Under the pieces are notes generated by a model, which saw only the letters and a list, made by a program, of their open reading frames with translations, was not told the origin of the DNA and did no database searches. A program made the position numbers and the translations under genes. 64,000 nt of DNA from Neobacillus cucumis (GTDB lineage Bacteria; Bacillota; Bacilli; Bacillales_B; DSM-18226), in NCBI RefSeq assembly GCF_016107705.1, contig NZ_JAEHGC010000014.1, positions 1 to 64,000 on the forward strand, in the 5' to 3' direction. Shown here piece by piece: positions 27,075 to 36,511 of this stretch. Numbering within the stretch: position 1 is the stretch's first letter; each line of letters begins with the position of its first letter.

Positions 27075-27896
27075 TCACATATTCATTTTTGGTACATCCA
27101 CGATAAAGGGAACAACAATGTTGCGTCCTTGATATTGAAATTGTCCCCAAATTTTATAGATTCCTTTTTGGGGGAAGTAGGTCATGAATGTTACTTTTGG
27201 TCCGTTTCCTTTGGTTGTCATTGGGTGAATGTGGAGATATTCTTGTAGGTCATTTTTTATGGCGACAGCATGCCCCAAGGCTCCCAGATAAGGCTGGAGG
27301 TTTTTGATAGGTTTATTCGTCTTCGCATCCCGAATCATAAAGGTCATGTTTGAGTTCATTTCTGCCATTAGATGGTCGAAGGATAAAGTTATTTTTAAGC
27401 CGTCGACCACTGTCGTTAGCTTTTGATCTGGAATGAGTGGTTTGGATTTAGGGATAGGCCCGTCGATATGGAGCCAATGCTTTTCCACACTATTATCCCC
27501 ACCGCCTTTTGGTGTAACTTCTGCAATGAGTTGGTAATCTCCCCCTGCTGGAAAGGCCGCCGAAATATCAAATTCTCCATTTCCTTTATATTTCGGATGG
27601 AGATGAGAAAAATAAGATAAATCTTTACTGACAATAATTAAATGCATTTTTTTGGTATGGACCGTTTCAAACGCTTGGATTGGTTTATTGGATATATCTC
27701 TTATTAGAATTGAAATTGGAATTTTCTTATTCGGCTTTAGTGTCTCAGGTGTTTTCCATTCAGATTTTGTTGGGATTACATTTTGTGGCATTGAACTCAT
27801 TTGATGGCCCATTGTCGATTTCGGAACCCTAATGGGATTACATGAGGTTAGTAAGGCGGTAGTCAAAAGGATTGAGATCAATTTAACGCTTTTCAA
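27075..27896 (-). CDS. Lipoprotein with two YtkA-like beta domains
   Basis: A 273-residue predicted lipoprotein: the signal peptide KSVKLISILLTTALLTSC supplies the lipobox Cys. Two related beta-sandwich parts follow: one with LSYFSHLHPKYKGNGEFD...FPAGGDYQLIAEVTPKG (about 95-145), the other with LGALGHAVAIKNDLQEYLHIHP...YFPQKGIYKIWGQFQYQG (about 205-260). This His-rich HxHP pattern occurs in YtkA-like and copper-related secreted proteins, so metal binding is possible but not shown. The TTG at 27896 has GAAAGGAG 10 bases upstream; an ATG at 27926 precedes that site. Confidence 0.7.
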   Translation of the reverse strand: MKSVKLISILLTTALLTSCNPIRVPKSTMGHQMSSMPQNVIPTKSEWKTPETLKPNKKIPISILIRDISNKPIQAFETVHTKKMHLIIVSKDLSYFSHLHPKYKGNGEFDISAAFPAGGDYQLIAEVTPKGGGDNSVEKHWLHIDGPIPKSKPLIPDQKLTTVVDGLKITLSFDHLMAEMNSNMTFMIRDAKTNKPIKNLQPYLGALGHAVAIKNDLQEYLHIHPMTTKGNGPKVTFMTYFPQKGIYKIWGQFQYQGRNIVVPFIVDVPKMNM

Positions 27897-28204
27897 AACG
27901 GGCAGGCTCCTTTCAAACTTAATCAATTGTTACAGGAGTAGTTATTTTAGTTTGCTAATCGATTGCATATACTAATAAATACTAAGCAAGCATAAGTCAA
28001 AAGAAGGAATTAGGACAAATTTAATTATTCTTTAATAACTTTATAAACTTTGATTGTTTATAATGAAAATTATGGAGAATTGCCTATAAATCCAATATGA
28101 GGGAATATTGTAAATAATTATCCAAAACATAAGCGGAAAATGCTATGATTAAGAAATACATGATCTAGGTTTTTACTTTTACCAAAGGTGAGTGGATTGA
28201 AAAG

Positions 28205-28453
28205 ATGGAGATTTTTTCATTGTTGCCACAATATATATTACATGTTACCGCTGTGCCTCACAGTGAAAGCCCCAGCTTGATTTGGTCCCTATTAGCCTGT
28301 AACATTTTCTTGGTTATTGCGGGGGTCTTCTTTATTGTTAAATTATTTAGACAAAAAAATGTCCTTAAATCGGGAATTACTTTCGGAATTGCACTGGCGA
28401 TTAATTATATCTTAATTGCAGTGTACGGGGATATATTTGACCTGCTTGGATAG
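28205..28453 (+). CDS. Small two-helix membrane protein, unknown
   Basis: An 82-residue protein with two predicted transmembrane segments (about 27-46, LIWSLLACNIFLVIAGVFF, and 58-80, GITFGIALAINYILIAVYGD). I do not recognise a family. It starts at an ATG after GGTGAGTGGATTG and ends 25 bases before the TTG of a larger membrane protein, with which it is likely co-transcribed. Confidence 0.65.
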   Translation: MEIFSLLPQYILHVTAVPHSESPSLIWSLLACNIFLVIAGVFFIVKLFRQKNVLKSGITFGIALAINYILIAVYGDIFDLLG

Positions 28454-28478
28454 AGGGATAAAGAGGGGGTTTAAATTA

Positions 28479-29465
28479 TTGAAATATTATCGAATTTGGG
28501 TCATTGCCTTTTTATTAAAGTTCATTGGATCCGCTTGGGATGCCTCTTACCATTTTAAATATTTATTTGAAGAATACTCCATTCCGCATATTGTTAATTT
28601 TGCTGGCTTTGCGCTTGGGGCATTTTTATTATTTAAAGAGTGGCGAAAGCTGCATTACATGGATAGGTTTTCACGAAATCTTGTAACGATTGGATATGTT
28701 TTATTTTTAATTGGTATCCCCTTAGACTTTAGCTATCATATCGCTTACGGCATTGATTTAACCACCTGGAGTCCAACCCACTTTATTTATTATATTTCGA
28801 CAGATATTATGATTATCGGTGTATGGCGGGCCTATTTTAAGTTTTCTCAGGATCAAATACCATCATGGAAATCACTGCATACTTGGTTTGCGATGTTTTT
28901 GCTGGAGTGCTTAATGTTTCCAAATATGCAGCAGGAAAACGGAGCAATATCCTATGATCAATATATTCATGGACGTTCCATTGCCTCAAAAGAAATTCTA
29001 CAGTTGATCTCAGACCCTGCATCGCAAATCTTTGGGGGGATCCCCGAATGGGTGTATCCGATTTATTCGGTATTGTTGGTAGCTCTCTTTACAGTCATTG
29101 TTAATAAACTTTGCCGGGAATATACTATTCCAGTTATGGCAGCGGCACTTTATATCCTATTACGTTTTATCTTTAAATCGGTCTTTTATCTTGTTCATTA
29201 TCCAACATCCTATGTCCCGGTAACCCTTTTATTTATTCCGATTTTTTATTTAGTTTTCAGAAGGGATAGTTGGCTCGCCGGACTTGCCGGCAGTTTGTTC
29301 TATTTTCTAACCTTGTTTGCCATTAATCGTCTAGGATTACTGATCACACCGCCATTAACATGGTGGGAGGCAATACCGGTTGCGATGGTCGGCTTGTTTG
29401 TTCCGGTGATTGCTTCCCAAGTTGTAAAACTGCCAATTCGGCCAAAAAGAAAACAGCCTGCATGA
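28479..29465 (+). CDS. Polytopic membrane protein with duplicated His motif
   Basis: A 328-residue membrane protein with about eight hydrophobic segments. The N-terminal half contains two similar blocks: DASYHFKYLF...IPHIVNFAGF (about 19-44) and DFSYHIAYGI...SPTHFIYYIS (about 79-106). Each has Asp-x-Ser-Tyr-His followed some 15-20 residues later by Pro-(Thr)-His at the edge of a helix. Such histidines could bind a metal or heme, but no function is known to me. The TTG at 28479 has AGAGGGGG upstream. It ends in a basic tail (RPKRKQ), and a terminator follows. Confidence 0.7.
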   Translation: MKYYRIWVIAFLLKFIGSAWDASYHFKYLFEEYSIPHIVNFAGFALGAFLLFKEWRKLHYMDRFSRNLVTIGYVLFLIGIPLDFSYHIAYGIDLTTWSPTHFIYYISTDIMIIGVWRAYFKFSQDQIPSWKSLHTWFAMFLLECLMFPNMQQENGAISYDQYIHGRSIASKEILQLISDPASQIFGGIPEWVYPIYSVLLVALFTVIVNKLCREYTIPVMAAALYILLRFIFKSVFYLVHYPTSYVPVTLLFIPIFYLVFRRDSWLAGLAGSLFYFLTLFAINRLGLLITPPLTWWEAIPVAMVGLFVPVIASQVVKLPIRPKRKQPA

Positions 29466-29470
29466 AAGAT

Positions 29471-29504
29471 GAAAGGTGTTCCCAATAGGGGACACCTTTT
29501 TATA
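29471..29504 (+). terminator. Terminator after the membrane protein pair
   Basis: AAAGGTGTTCCC and GGGGACACCTTTT pair around AATA, ending in TTTTTATA, six bases after the stop codon. Confidence 0.9.
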
Positions 29505-29655
29505 TGACAATATTGTGAAACAATTCGCTTATAGGGGTTAAAAGTGATAAATCCCACAATTTCTTATGAAAACCATGATTACAATTTAGCTATAGAAAAA
29601 ACGAAAATGAGAGTTCAAATCCGTGTTAAAATATAAGAAAGATTAAAAAAATTCG

Positions 29656-29674
29656 ATAATATATAATATATTAT
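29656..29674 (+). promoter_or_regulatory. AT-rich 19-bp palindrome at the nirD promoter
   Basis: ATAATATATAATATATTAT is a perfect palindrome with one central base and contains a TATAAT -10 hexamer. It lies 31 bases before nirD. AT-rich palindromes of this kind are typical of Rrf2-family operators such as those of NsrR at B. subtilis nitrite reductase genes, so a nitric-oxide or redox regulator is an attractive guess. Confidence 0.45.
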
Positions 29675-29704
29675 GCTTTCAATCAAGGCAGGGAGTGGAG
29701 TAAA

Positions 29705-30025
29705 ATGTTAAAAACAATCACACGAATTCCTGTAGCGCATTATTCGAATCTTAAAGAAAGAAAAGGATTTTCTATCAAAATTGATCAAGTTGAAATAGCA
29801 CTTTTTAAATTGTCAAACGGAAAGATTTTTGCACTTGAAAATCGCAGTCCGTATTCAAACGGCGGTGTACTTTCTAAAGGGATTATCAGCGGAGAATACC
29901 TATATTGTCCTGTCTATGATTTGAAGATTTCCTTAGCGGATGGTAAAATCCTGGATTCGGATAGTGATAAAGTACGTACATTTAAGGTAGAAATAAAAGA
30001 GGATATTGTATTTATTGTTTTATAG
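29705..30025 (+). CDS. nirD: NirD-like nitrite reductase small subunit
   Basis: A 106-residue Rieske-fold protein of the NirD/NasE type, the small subunit of cytoplasmic NADH-nitrite reductase. The fold is recognisable in IALFKLSNGKIFALENRSPYSNGGVLSKGI and GEYLYCPVYDLKISLADGK. Of the four Rieske ligands (Cys-x-His and Cys-x-x-His) only one Cys remains, the others being Ser and Tyr, so it should not hold a 2Fe-2S cluster; NirD proteins of other bacteria also lack the ligands. No nirB is found nearby. It begins the siroheme cluster, 26 bases before the next gene. Confidence 0.8.
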   Translation: MLKTITRIPVAHYSNLKERKGFSIKIDQVEIALFKLSNGKIFALENRSPYSNGGVLSKGIISGEYLYCPVYDLKISLADGKILDSDSDKVRTFKVEIKEDIVFIVL

Positions 30026-30051
30026 GACACCAAAGAAGGGAAGGAGGCAGC

Positions 30052-31512
30052 ATGATGAGAAAAGGCAAAGTTTTTTTAGTTGGTGCTGGCCCAGGGGATA
30101 TCGGGTTAATTACGGTAAAAGGCTTGGAGTCCATTATGCAGGCTGAAGTTTTACTTTATGACCGGCTAGCCAATCCAAAGTTGCTAGAATATGCACCCTC
30201 AGAGTGTGAGTTTATATATTGCGGAAAATTACCCGACCGTCATATTTTACGGCAAGAGAGCATTAATGAACTTTTAGTCGCTAAAGCATTAGAAGGCAAG
30301 AAGGTTGTTCGTTTAAAAGGCGGAGACCCGGGTGTATTTGGCCGCGTTGGGGAAGAGGCTGCATCCCTAGCTCAGTTTCAGATACCTTTTGAAATCGTTC
30401 CAGGAATCACATCGGGAATTGCGGCCCCCCTTTATGCAGGAATTCCAGTTACGCACCGGGAATATGGAGAATCGTTCGCTATCGTAACCGCTCATGCAAA
30501 GTCTAAAGATGGAGAGCCGTTGCTTGATTGGGAAAGCCTTGCGCGCGGAGTGGATACGATTGCTTTTTATATGGGCGTTGGAAATTTACCACTCATTTGT
30601 GAAAACCTTATCGAACACGGCAAATCTTCTTCGACTCCCGCGATATTGATACAATGGGGCACGTTTGGCCGCCAGAAGACATTGCAGGGGACATTAGCAG
30701 ATATCTCAGAGAAGGCATCAGCTGCCAAGTTTAAAAATCCTTCCATAATCCTGGTGGGAGATGTAATTTCACTTCGGGAGAAAATCAACTGGTTTGAAAA
30801 AAAGCCGTTGTATGGCCGGCAAATTTTATTAGCCCGGACAAGCAATGGTCTGAGCGAATTGGCTAAGGAATTAATGGATTATGGAGCAGATGTAATAGAA
30901 TTTCCAAAATGGAAAAAGACATCGGTTCATATTGACTTAGAAAAAGTGACAGCCTATGAAAAGATACTGTTTGCCCAGCCCGAAAGTGTTGCTGAATTTT
31001 TCGAAGCGTTAATTGACAATCAAATCGATATTCGAAATATCAGGGCTAATTTTTACGGTCCTTCATTTAAAACGATAAAAGCCTTAAATGACCGAGGATT
31101 TACCTCTACGTTGGCGGAAGAAATGAATGGTTCAGGGAGTTTGCTCATTGTCAGTGACAACAGTGTTTTGAAAAATACAGAGAATTATGGAGTATTTGAT
31201 GTACTCGTGACGAGTATAAAAGAAATTGATCGACAATTCATACCGATTTTTAAGCGAATGTTCGGGGAGGCACAGGTCGATACGATCATTTTTCCATGCA
31301 GTGCATCCGTGGAGCCCGTTCTTGAGGCATTAAGTGAATGCGGCATCGCTGCAGACGAGTATGTAAGAAATTCACAGGTGGTTTGTATGGGAAAACAAAC
31401 GATTGCTGCTGCTAGAGGAGCTGGGGTGATGAATCCCAATATGCCAGCAAAGGCAACAAAAGCCGCTTTGATCGAGTATTTAGCGGAGCAAAATGGTGTA
31501 GAGTTACAATAA
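30052..31512 (+). CDS. cobA: Uroporphyrinogen-III C-methyltransferase/synthase fusion
   Basis: A two-domain protein of 486 residues similar to B. subtilis NasF. Residues 1-245 are the SAM-dependent uroporphyrinogen-III methyltransferase (VFLVGAGPGDIGLITVKG, VVRLKGGDPGVFGRVGEE, PGITSGIAAPLYAGIPVTHR), which makes precorrin-2. Residues about 255-480 form a HemD-like uroporphyrinogen-III synthase domain (GRQILLARTSNGLSELAKEL; VVCMGKQTIAAARGAG). It feeds siroheme synthesis for nitrite or sulfite reductase. AAGGAGG precedes two possible ATG starts, 30052 and 30055. Confidence 0.93.
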   Translation: MMRKGKVFLVGAGPGDIGLITVKGLESIMQAEVLLYDRLANPKLLEYAPSECEFIYCGKLPDRHILRQESINELLVAKALEGKKVVRLKGGDPGVFGRVGEEAASLAQFQIPFEIVPGITSGIAAPLYAGIPVTHREYGESFAIVTAHAKSKDGEPLLDWESLARGVDTIAFYMGVGNLPLICENLIEHGKSSSTPAILIQWGTFGRQKTLQGTLADISEKASAAKFKNPSIILVGDVISLREKINWFEKKPLYGRQILLARTSNGLSELAKELMDYGADVIEFPKWKKTSVHIDLEKVTAYEKILFAQPESVAEFFEALIDNQIDIRNIRANFYGPSFKTIKALNDRGFTSTLAEEMNGSGSLLIVSDNSVLKNTENYGVFDVLVTSIKEIDRQFIPIFKRMFGEAQVDTIIFPCSASVEPVLEALSECGIAADEYVRNSQVVCMGKQTIAAARGAGVMNPNMPAKATKAALIEYLAEQNGVELQ

Positions 31513-31557
31513 TAAATGTTTCTGCTCATTTATAAGCGGGCATAACGAGGCGAGAAC

Positions 31558-32175
31558 ATGAAGGTAAGTTATCCAATTATGATGAATTTGGAAGGAAAAA
31601 AGGCAGTGATTGTTGGCGGTGGAAAGGTTGCAGAGCGCAAGATAATTGGTCTGCTTAATACTGGCGCGGAGATTTCTGTGATTAGCCCGGAAGCAACCAA
31701 AGAAATACAAAGACTGGTTGCTGAAGGTAAGGTTTCATGGCATTGCCGGGTATTTTCAGCAGAGGACCTAGCCGAAACCTCTTTAGTGTTCGCCACGACG
31801 AATGATATGGAAATCAATCAGATGGTAAAAGCTGCTGCAGGTCCCCATCAACTTATTACCATCGCAGATGACCCTGATAGCTCAGATTTCCATGTTCCGG
31901 CAATGGTTCGCCGCGGTCGTTTAAATATTGCGGTTTCGACGGGCGGGGCAAGTCCGACTTTGGCAAGTCGAATTCGTTTGGGGCTTGAAGAGCAGTTTGA
32001 TGAATCCTATGAGGGCTATCTTGAGTTTCTTTTTACGGTACGGCAGCGGATTTTGGAAGAAGTGAAAGACCCTTCTGTAAAAAGAAAGCTATTAACGGCG
32101 ATTGTCAGCCAGGAATTTTTAAAAAGCAACACCCGGGAAGAGGATTTTCAAAAATTATATAATGAGTTGGTTTAA
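31558..32175 (+). CDS. sirC: Precorrin-2 dehydrogenase (SirC-like)
   Basis: A 205-residue NAD-dependent enzyme converting precorrin-2 to sirohydrochlorin. It has the Rossmann motif VIVGGGKVAERKI near residue 20, the FATTND and IADDPDSSDFHVPAMVRRGRLNIAVSTGGASP signatures, and a C-terminal helical part. The shorter length shows it lacks the methyltransferase of CysG; that activity is in the preceding gene. A separate ferrochelatase (SirB) is not in the window. ATG follows GAGGCGAGAAC, 45 bases after the fusion gene. Confidence 0.92.
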   Translation: MKVSYPIMMNLEGKKAVIVGGGKVAERKIIGLLNTGAEISVISPEATKEIQRLVAEGKVSWHCRVFSAEDLAETSLVFATTNDMEINQMVKAAAGPHQLITIADDPDSSDFHVPAMVRRGRLNIAVSTGGASPTLASRIRLGLEEQFDESYEGYLEFLFTVRQRILEEVKDPSVKRKLLTAIVSQEFLKSNTREEDFQKLYNELV

Positions 32176-32206
32176 GCGGGTACCGTTAAAGGTGCCTGCT
32201 TTTTTC
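32174..32206 (+). terminator. Terminator of the siroheme cluster
   Basis: AAGCGGGTACC and GGTGCCTGCTT (two wobble pairs) flank GTTAAA and are followed by TTTTTCG, overlapping the last base of the sirC stop codon. Confidence 0.85.
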
Positions 32207-32267
32207 GTATAAAGACTTAAAAATTTGGACAAAAAGGAGGGTAAAAGAAAAAAGGTGAGGTTGAAAG

Positions 32268-33317
32268 ATGAACGAAAAAGTAAGCAATAGCTATCAAATA
32301 TTGGATCAGTTACGATTGCCGCATGGGTTATATCTCGCATCTTCCTCGAATGATTATCACTATGTTTGGCTGAGGGATTCTTTTTATATGTCCTTACCGT
32401 ATTTGGAAAAGGAAAATGGCATTTATGAAATGACCTATCATCGGATTTTAGATTTATTCCGAGAATATGAATGGAAACTGGATATCCATAACCTGCAAAG
32501 GCCAATTGAGCAATGGGAATACATACATTCCCGCTATTCAGCCCATGATGTAAGAGAAATCGATACACCATGGGGACATGCTCAGCATGATGCGATTGGG
32601 GCGATCCTTTGGGGAATCGGAATGGGGCAGAAACGTGGGAAGCAAATTATCCGAGATGGAAAAGATCATGAAATTGTTCAAAAGCTTGTCGGGTATTTAG
32701 GCTGCGTTCACTATTGGGAGGATGCGGATAATGGGATGTGGGAAGAATGGCGCGAGGTACATACCAGTTCTGTTGGTGCCTGTGTGGCTGGACTTAAGGC
32801 TGTCCAAGATTTGGTCTTTGTTCCGGGAGAATGGATAGAAAGAGGGAAACGGACATTATCTGCCTTATTCCCACGTGAGAGTATCGACCGTCCCTGCGAT
32901 TTAGCGCAGATGAGCTTAATCTATCCTTACGGTGTTGTGGCTGGAGAAGAAGCAAAACTGATCCTTGAGCAGGTTGAAACAAATCTACTAAGGGGCCGGG
33001 GGGTTATTCGCTATCAGGGTGACTCCTATTATTCACTTTTGGAGCATGAAGGACGGCATCATGAGTTATCTTTTTATTTTGGTTCGGAAGCGGAATGGAC
33101 TTTCGGACTTCCGTGGCTTGCTCTATGTTATTTGGAATTAGGAAATTTGGAAAAGGCTAATGCTTATATTCAGCAGACAGAAAAAGTCATGCTTAGCGAT
33201 GGCAGTCTTCCGGAACTTTATTTTGCCAAATCTTTGGACTATAATTCCAACACACCATTGGGGTGGGGAAGTGCGCTGTATATATTAGCGAAAGAGAAAT
33301 ATGAACGGATTATGTAA
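32268..33317 (+). CDS. Glycoside hydrolase family 15-related protein
   Basis: A 349-residue alpha/alpha-barrel protein related to GH15 glucoamylases and phosphorylase kinase alpha subunits. The N-terminal YHYVWLRDSFYMSLPYL resembles the substrate-site WxRD motif. DADNGMWEEWREVHTSSVGA (about 146-165) corresponds to the DxGxWE region with the general acid Glu, and EAEWTFGLPWL plus NTPLGWGSAL are the C-terminal conserved segments. It is shorter than full glucoamylases and lacks a signal peptide, so it would act in the cytoplasm. Substrate is unknown. It appears monocistronic. Confidence 0.82.
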   Translation: MNEKVSNSYQILDQLRLPHGLYLASSSNDYHYVWLRDSFYMSLPYLEKENGIYEMTYHRILDLFREYEWKLDIHNLQRPIEQWEYIHSRYSAHDVREIDTPWGHAQHDAIGAILWGIGMGQKRGKQIIRDGKDHEIVQKLVGYLGCVHYWEDADNGMWEEWREVHTSSVGACVAGLKAVQDLVFVPGEWIERGKRTLSALFPRESIDRPCDLAQMSLIYPYGVVAGEEAKLILEQVETNLLRGRGVIRYQGDSYYSLLEHEGRHHELSFYFGSEAEWTFGLPWLALCYLELGNLEKANAYIQQTEKVMLSDGSLPELYFAKSLDYNSNTPLGWGSALYILAKEKYERIM

Positions 33318-33325
33318 AACTTTTA

Positions 33326-33357
33326 GTCCGTTGGGATTGCCCCAGCGGCCTTTTTAT
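33326..33357 (+). terminator. Terminator after GH15-like gene
   Basis: CCGTTGGG and CCCAGCGG arms (one wobble) around a short loop are followed by CCTTTTTATTATTT. Confidence 0.8.
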
Positions 33358-33451
33358 TATTTCTGTTGATAAAAAATACTACTTTAGGATTATTTTGACT
33401 ATTTTTAAAAAATTTTCTGAAAAGTAGTTCCTTTTTTATTTCTAGTGTTAT

Positions 33452-33457
33452 ATAATA
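33452..33457 (+). promoter_or_regulatory. Predicted -10 of the aceB-aceA promoter
   Basis: A perfect TATAAT lies 48 bases before the aceB start. The hexamer 17 bases upstream, TTCCTT, is a poor -35, so activator help is possible. Confidence 0.5.
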
Positions 33458-33504
33458 CAAAACGAGGATAGCTACTGTATTATAACAAAGGGGTGATTAA
33501 GTTC

Positions 33505-35097
33505 ATGTCGACGCAAACGACGGGTATTGAAGTGGTGGGCGTCATAAACCCACAGTATGATGAGGTTTTGACATCTGATGCTTTAAATTTTATTGAAGAA
33601 CTAGAGCGAAAGTTTGGGGAAAGAAGAGTTGAACTGTTACAGTACAGAAAAAAACGACAGAAGGAAATTGACAACGGAAAGCTTCCGGATTTCCTTCCTG
33701 AAACGAAACATATTCGTAATGGAGATTGGACAATTGCACCCCTGCCACAGGATCTTCAGGATCGCCGGGTTGAAATTACCGGTCCGACTGACCGGAAAAT
33801 GGTCATTAATGCTCTAAATTCTGATGCAAAAGTCTTTATGGCTGATTTTGAAGACGCCACTTCACCGACATGGAAGAACATCGTCGAAGGACAAATCAAC
33901 TTGAGAGATGCAGTAAATCGGACGATTTCTTTTGAAAATCCAAATGGTAAAAAATATACACTAAATGAAAAAACAGCAGTACTGCTCGTTCGACCACGCG
34001 GATTACATTTAGAAGAAAAAAATGTATTACTAGACGGAAAGCCGATTTCCGGAAGCCTTTTCGATTTCGGATTGTACTTTTTCCATAACGTAAATAATTT
34101 GCTAGCAATAGGGACAGGTCCATATTTTTACCTTCCAAAGCTTGAAAGTCATTTAGAAGCCCGCCTTTGGAATGATGTCTTCGTCTTCGCACAAGATAAA
34201 CTTGGTGTCCCGCAAGGAACGATTAAAGCAACTGTATTAATCGAAACCATCTTGGCAGCATTTGAAATGAACGAAATTTTATATGAATTAAAGGAACACT
34301 CTGCTGGTTTAAACTGTGGCAGATGGGATTATATCTTCAGTTACTTGAAAAAGCTGCGAAACCAGAAGGATGTAATTCTCCCGGATCGCTCGCAAGTTAC
34401 TATGACGGTTCCCTTTATGAGATCGTACTCTTTATTGACCATCCAAACCTGTCATCGACGCAAGGCTCCGGCAATGGGAGGGATGGCTGCACAAATTCCA
34501 ATTCGCAATAACCCGCAGGCGAATGAAGAAGCCTTTGCAAAGGTTCGTGCTGATAAGGAACGGGAAGCTCGCGATGGTCATGATGGGACATGGGTTGCCC
34601 ACCCTGGACTTGTCCCAGTTGCATTAGAAGTGTTTAACCGCGAAATGCCTGAATCTAACCAAATTAATACACAAAAACAGCAGCACATCACGGTTACGGC
34701 TCAAGATTTACTTGAGGTGCCGAATGGAACGATTACCGAAGAAGGGGTTCGCGTCAACATTAATGTTGGAATTCAATATGTTGCTTCTTGGTTAGATGGA
34801 AAAGGTGCAGCGCCAATTCACAACCTTATGGAAGATGCGGCAACAGCTGAAATTTCAAGAGCACAGCTTTGGCAGTGGATCCGCCATCCAAAAGGTGTGT
34901 TAACGGACGGCCGAAAGGTAACAACACAACTGTATCAATCCTTTAAGGTGGAGGAACTAGAGAAAATCAAACAGGAAATAGGCGCTGAAACTTATAAGAA
35001 TGGGCGGTTTGCTGAAGCCTCAGAACTATTTGACCAAATGATTCAAAATGATGAGTTTGCTGAGTTTCTAACCTTACCGGGTTACGAGCTTTTATAG
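33505..35097 (+). CDS. aceB: Malate synthase A
   Basis: AceB condenses glyoxylate with acetyl-CoA to malate, the second step of the glyoxylate shunt. The 530-residue protein is of the A isoform. Motifs include [14 protein letters not shown] (about 113), [33 protein letters not shown] (catalytic region near 245) and [16 protein letters not shown] (about 355). I chose the ATG at 33505, nine bases after AAAGGGGTG; a GTG at 33493 overlaps that site. It is 48 bases before aceA and likely in one transcript. Confidence 0.96.
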   Translation: MSTQTTGIEVVGVINPQYDEVLTSDALNFIEELERKFGERRVELLQYRKKRQKEIDNGKLPDFLPETKHIRNGDWTIAPLPQDLQDRRVEITGPTDRKMVINALNSDAKVFMADFEDATSPTWKNIVEGQINLRDAVNRTISFENPNGKKYTLNEKTAVLLVRPRGLHLEEKNVLLDGKPISGSLFDFGLYFFHNVNNLLAIGTGPYFYLPKLESHLEARLWNDVFVFAQDKLGVPQGTIKATVLIETILAAFEMNEILYELKEHSAGLNCGRWDYIFSYLKKLRNQKDVILPDRSQVTMTVPFMRSYSLLTIQTCHRRKAPAMGGMAAQIPIRNNPQANEEAFAKVRADKEREARDGHDGTWVAHPGLVPVALEVFNREMPESNQINTQKQQHITVTAQDLLEVPNGTITEEGVRVNINVGIQYVASWLDGKGAAPIHNLMEDAATAEISRAQLWQWIRHPKGVLTDGRKVTTQLYQSFKVEELEKIKQEIGAETYKNGRFAEASELFDQMIQNDEFAEFLTLPGYELL

Positions 35098-35145
35098 AAA
35101 GTTTGATAAATAATAGTTTACTAAATTAATAGGGAGGAATTTAAG

Positions 35146-36432
35146 ATGACAAATGAAAGAGCTGCAAGATTACAAGAAAGCTGGGAAATGGATAGCCGTT
35201 GGAAAGGAATTACAAGACCGTATACGGGAGAAGACGTAATTAAGCTTCGCGGTTCGATCGATATTGAACATACATTGGCAAAAAAAGGCTCAGAAAAGCT
35301 TTGGAAACTATTAAATGAAGAAGAGTACATCAATGCCCTTGGTGCGCTGACAGGAAATCAAGCGGTTCAACAGGTAAAAGCCGGACTGAAAGCGATCTAC
35401 TTAAGCGGCTGGCAGGTAGCAGCTGATGCCAACCTTTCCGGACATATGTACCCTGACCAAAGCTTGTATCCTGCAAACAGTGTACCTAGCGTGGTAAAGC
35501 GAATTAACCAAGCGCTTCAACGTGCTGATCAAATTACCCATTCTGAAGGTGACAACTCTATCGATTGGTTTGCCCCAATTGTAGCCGATGCGGAAGCGGG
35601 CTTTGGCGGGCAGCTGAACTGCTTTGAATTGATGAAAGGCATGATTGAAGCTGGCGCAGCCGGCGTACACTTTGAAGACCAGCTTTCTTCTGAGAAAAAA
35701 TGCGGCCACTTGGGCGGAAAAGTATTGCTGCCTACTCAAACTGCCGTTCGTAACCTGATTGCAGCTCGTTTGGCTGCTGATGTAATGGGTGTTCCAACTG
35801 TGCTTGTTGCCCGTACAGATGCAAATGCTGCCGATTTGATTACCAGTGATATCGATATGAACGATGCGGCATTCATTACCGGAGAACGGACTCCTGAAGG
35901 GTTTTTCCGGACAAAAGCCGGAATTGATCAAGCAATTGCCCGCGGTTTAGCCTATGCACCATATGCTGACCTAATTTGGTGTGAAACTTCTGAACCAAAT
36001 GTAGAGGAAGCAAGAAAGTTTGCGGAAGCGATTCATGAACAGTTCCCTGGCAAACTATTAGCCTATAACTGTTCACCTTCTTTCAACTGGAAAAAGAAAC
36101 TTGATCCAGAAACAATTGCGAAATTCCAACAAGAGCTCGGAAAAATGGGCTATAAGTTCCAATTCGTTACGCTTGCAGGGTTCCATGCTTTGAACCACAG
36201 CATGTTCGAGCTTGCCCGCGGCTACAAAGATCGCGGTATGGCAGCTTACTCCGAATTGCAGCAGGCTGAATTTGCCAGCGAGCAATACGGCTACACAGCT
36301 ACCCGCCACCAACGCGAGGTTGGTACTGGTTACTTTGACCAAGTATCCATGGTCATCACAGGCGGTACATCTTCAACAACAGCGTTAAAAGGATCAACTG
36401 AAGAAGAGCAATTTAGTTCTTCGAAAAAATAA
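35146..36432 (+). CDS. aceA: Isocitrate lyase
   Basis: AceA splits isocitrate into succinate and glyoxylate, allowing growth on acetate or fatty acids. The signature [14 protein letters not shown] with the catalytic Cys is at about residues 184-197. [37 protein letters not shown] and [10 protein letters not shown] are also present. At 428 residues it is the usual bacterial length. AGGGAGGAATTTAAG precedes the ATG. B. subtilis lacks this pathway, so the pair helps separate the organism from that species. Confidence 0.97.
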   Translation: MTNERAARLQESWEMDSRWKGITRPYTGEDVIKLRGSIDIEHTLAKKGSEKLWKLLNEEEYINALGALTGNQAVQQVKAGLKAIYLSGWQVAADANLSGHMYPDQSLYPANSVPSVVKRINQALQRADQITHSEGDNSIDWFAPIVADAEAGFGGQLNCFELMKGMIEAGAAGVHFEDQLSSEKKCGHLGGKVLLPTQTAVRNLIAARLAADVMGVPTVLVARTDANAADLITSDIDMNDAAFITGERTPEGFFRTKAGIDQAIARGLAYAPYADLIWCETSEPNVEEARKFAEAIHEQFPGKLLAYNCSPSFNWKKKLDPETIAKFQQELGKMGYKFQFVTLAGFHALNHSMFELARGYKDRGMAAYSELQQAEFASEQYGYTATRHQREVGTGYFDQVSMVITGGTSSTTALKGSTEEEQFSSSKK

Positions 36433-36439
36433 AGAGCGG

Positions 36440-36477
36440 ATCCTTCTCCCCGTGTGTGGGGGGAGGGATTTTTTTTA
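36440..36477 (+). terminator. Terminator of aceB-aceA
   Basis: ATCCTTCTCCCC and GGGGGGAGGGAT arms around GTGTGT, with eight or more T's, seven bases past the aceA stop. Confidence 0.92.
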
Positions 36478-36511
36478 TCTCTACTAGAATTATTATCAAG
36501 ATTATTTGGTA

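Noticed and set aside
29513..29530. Rex-type operator (TTGTGAA...TTCGCTT) upstream of nirD
   Set aside because: The right half-site matches only four of seven bases, and it lies about 175 bases from the gene behind the preceding terminator; too weak to annotate.
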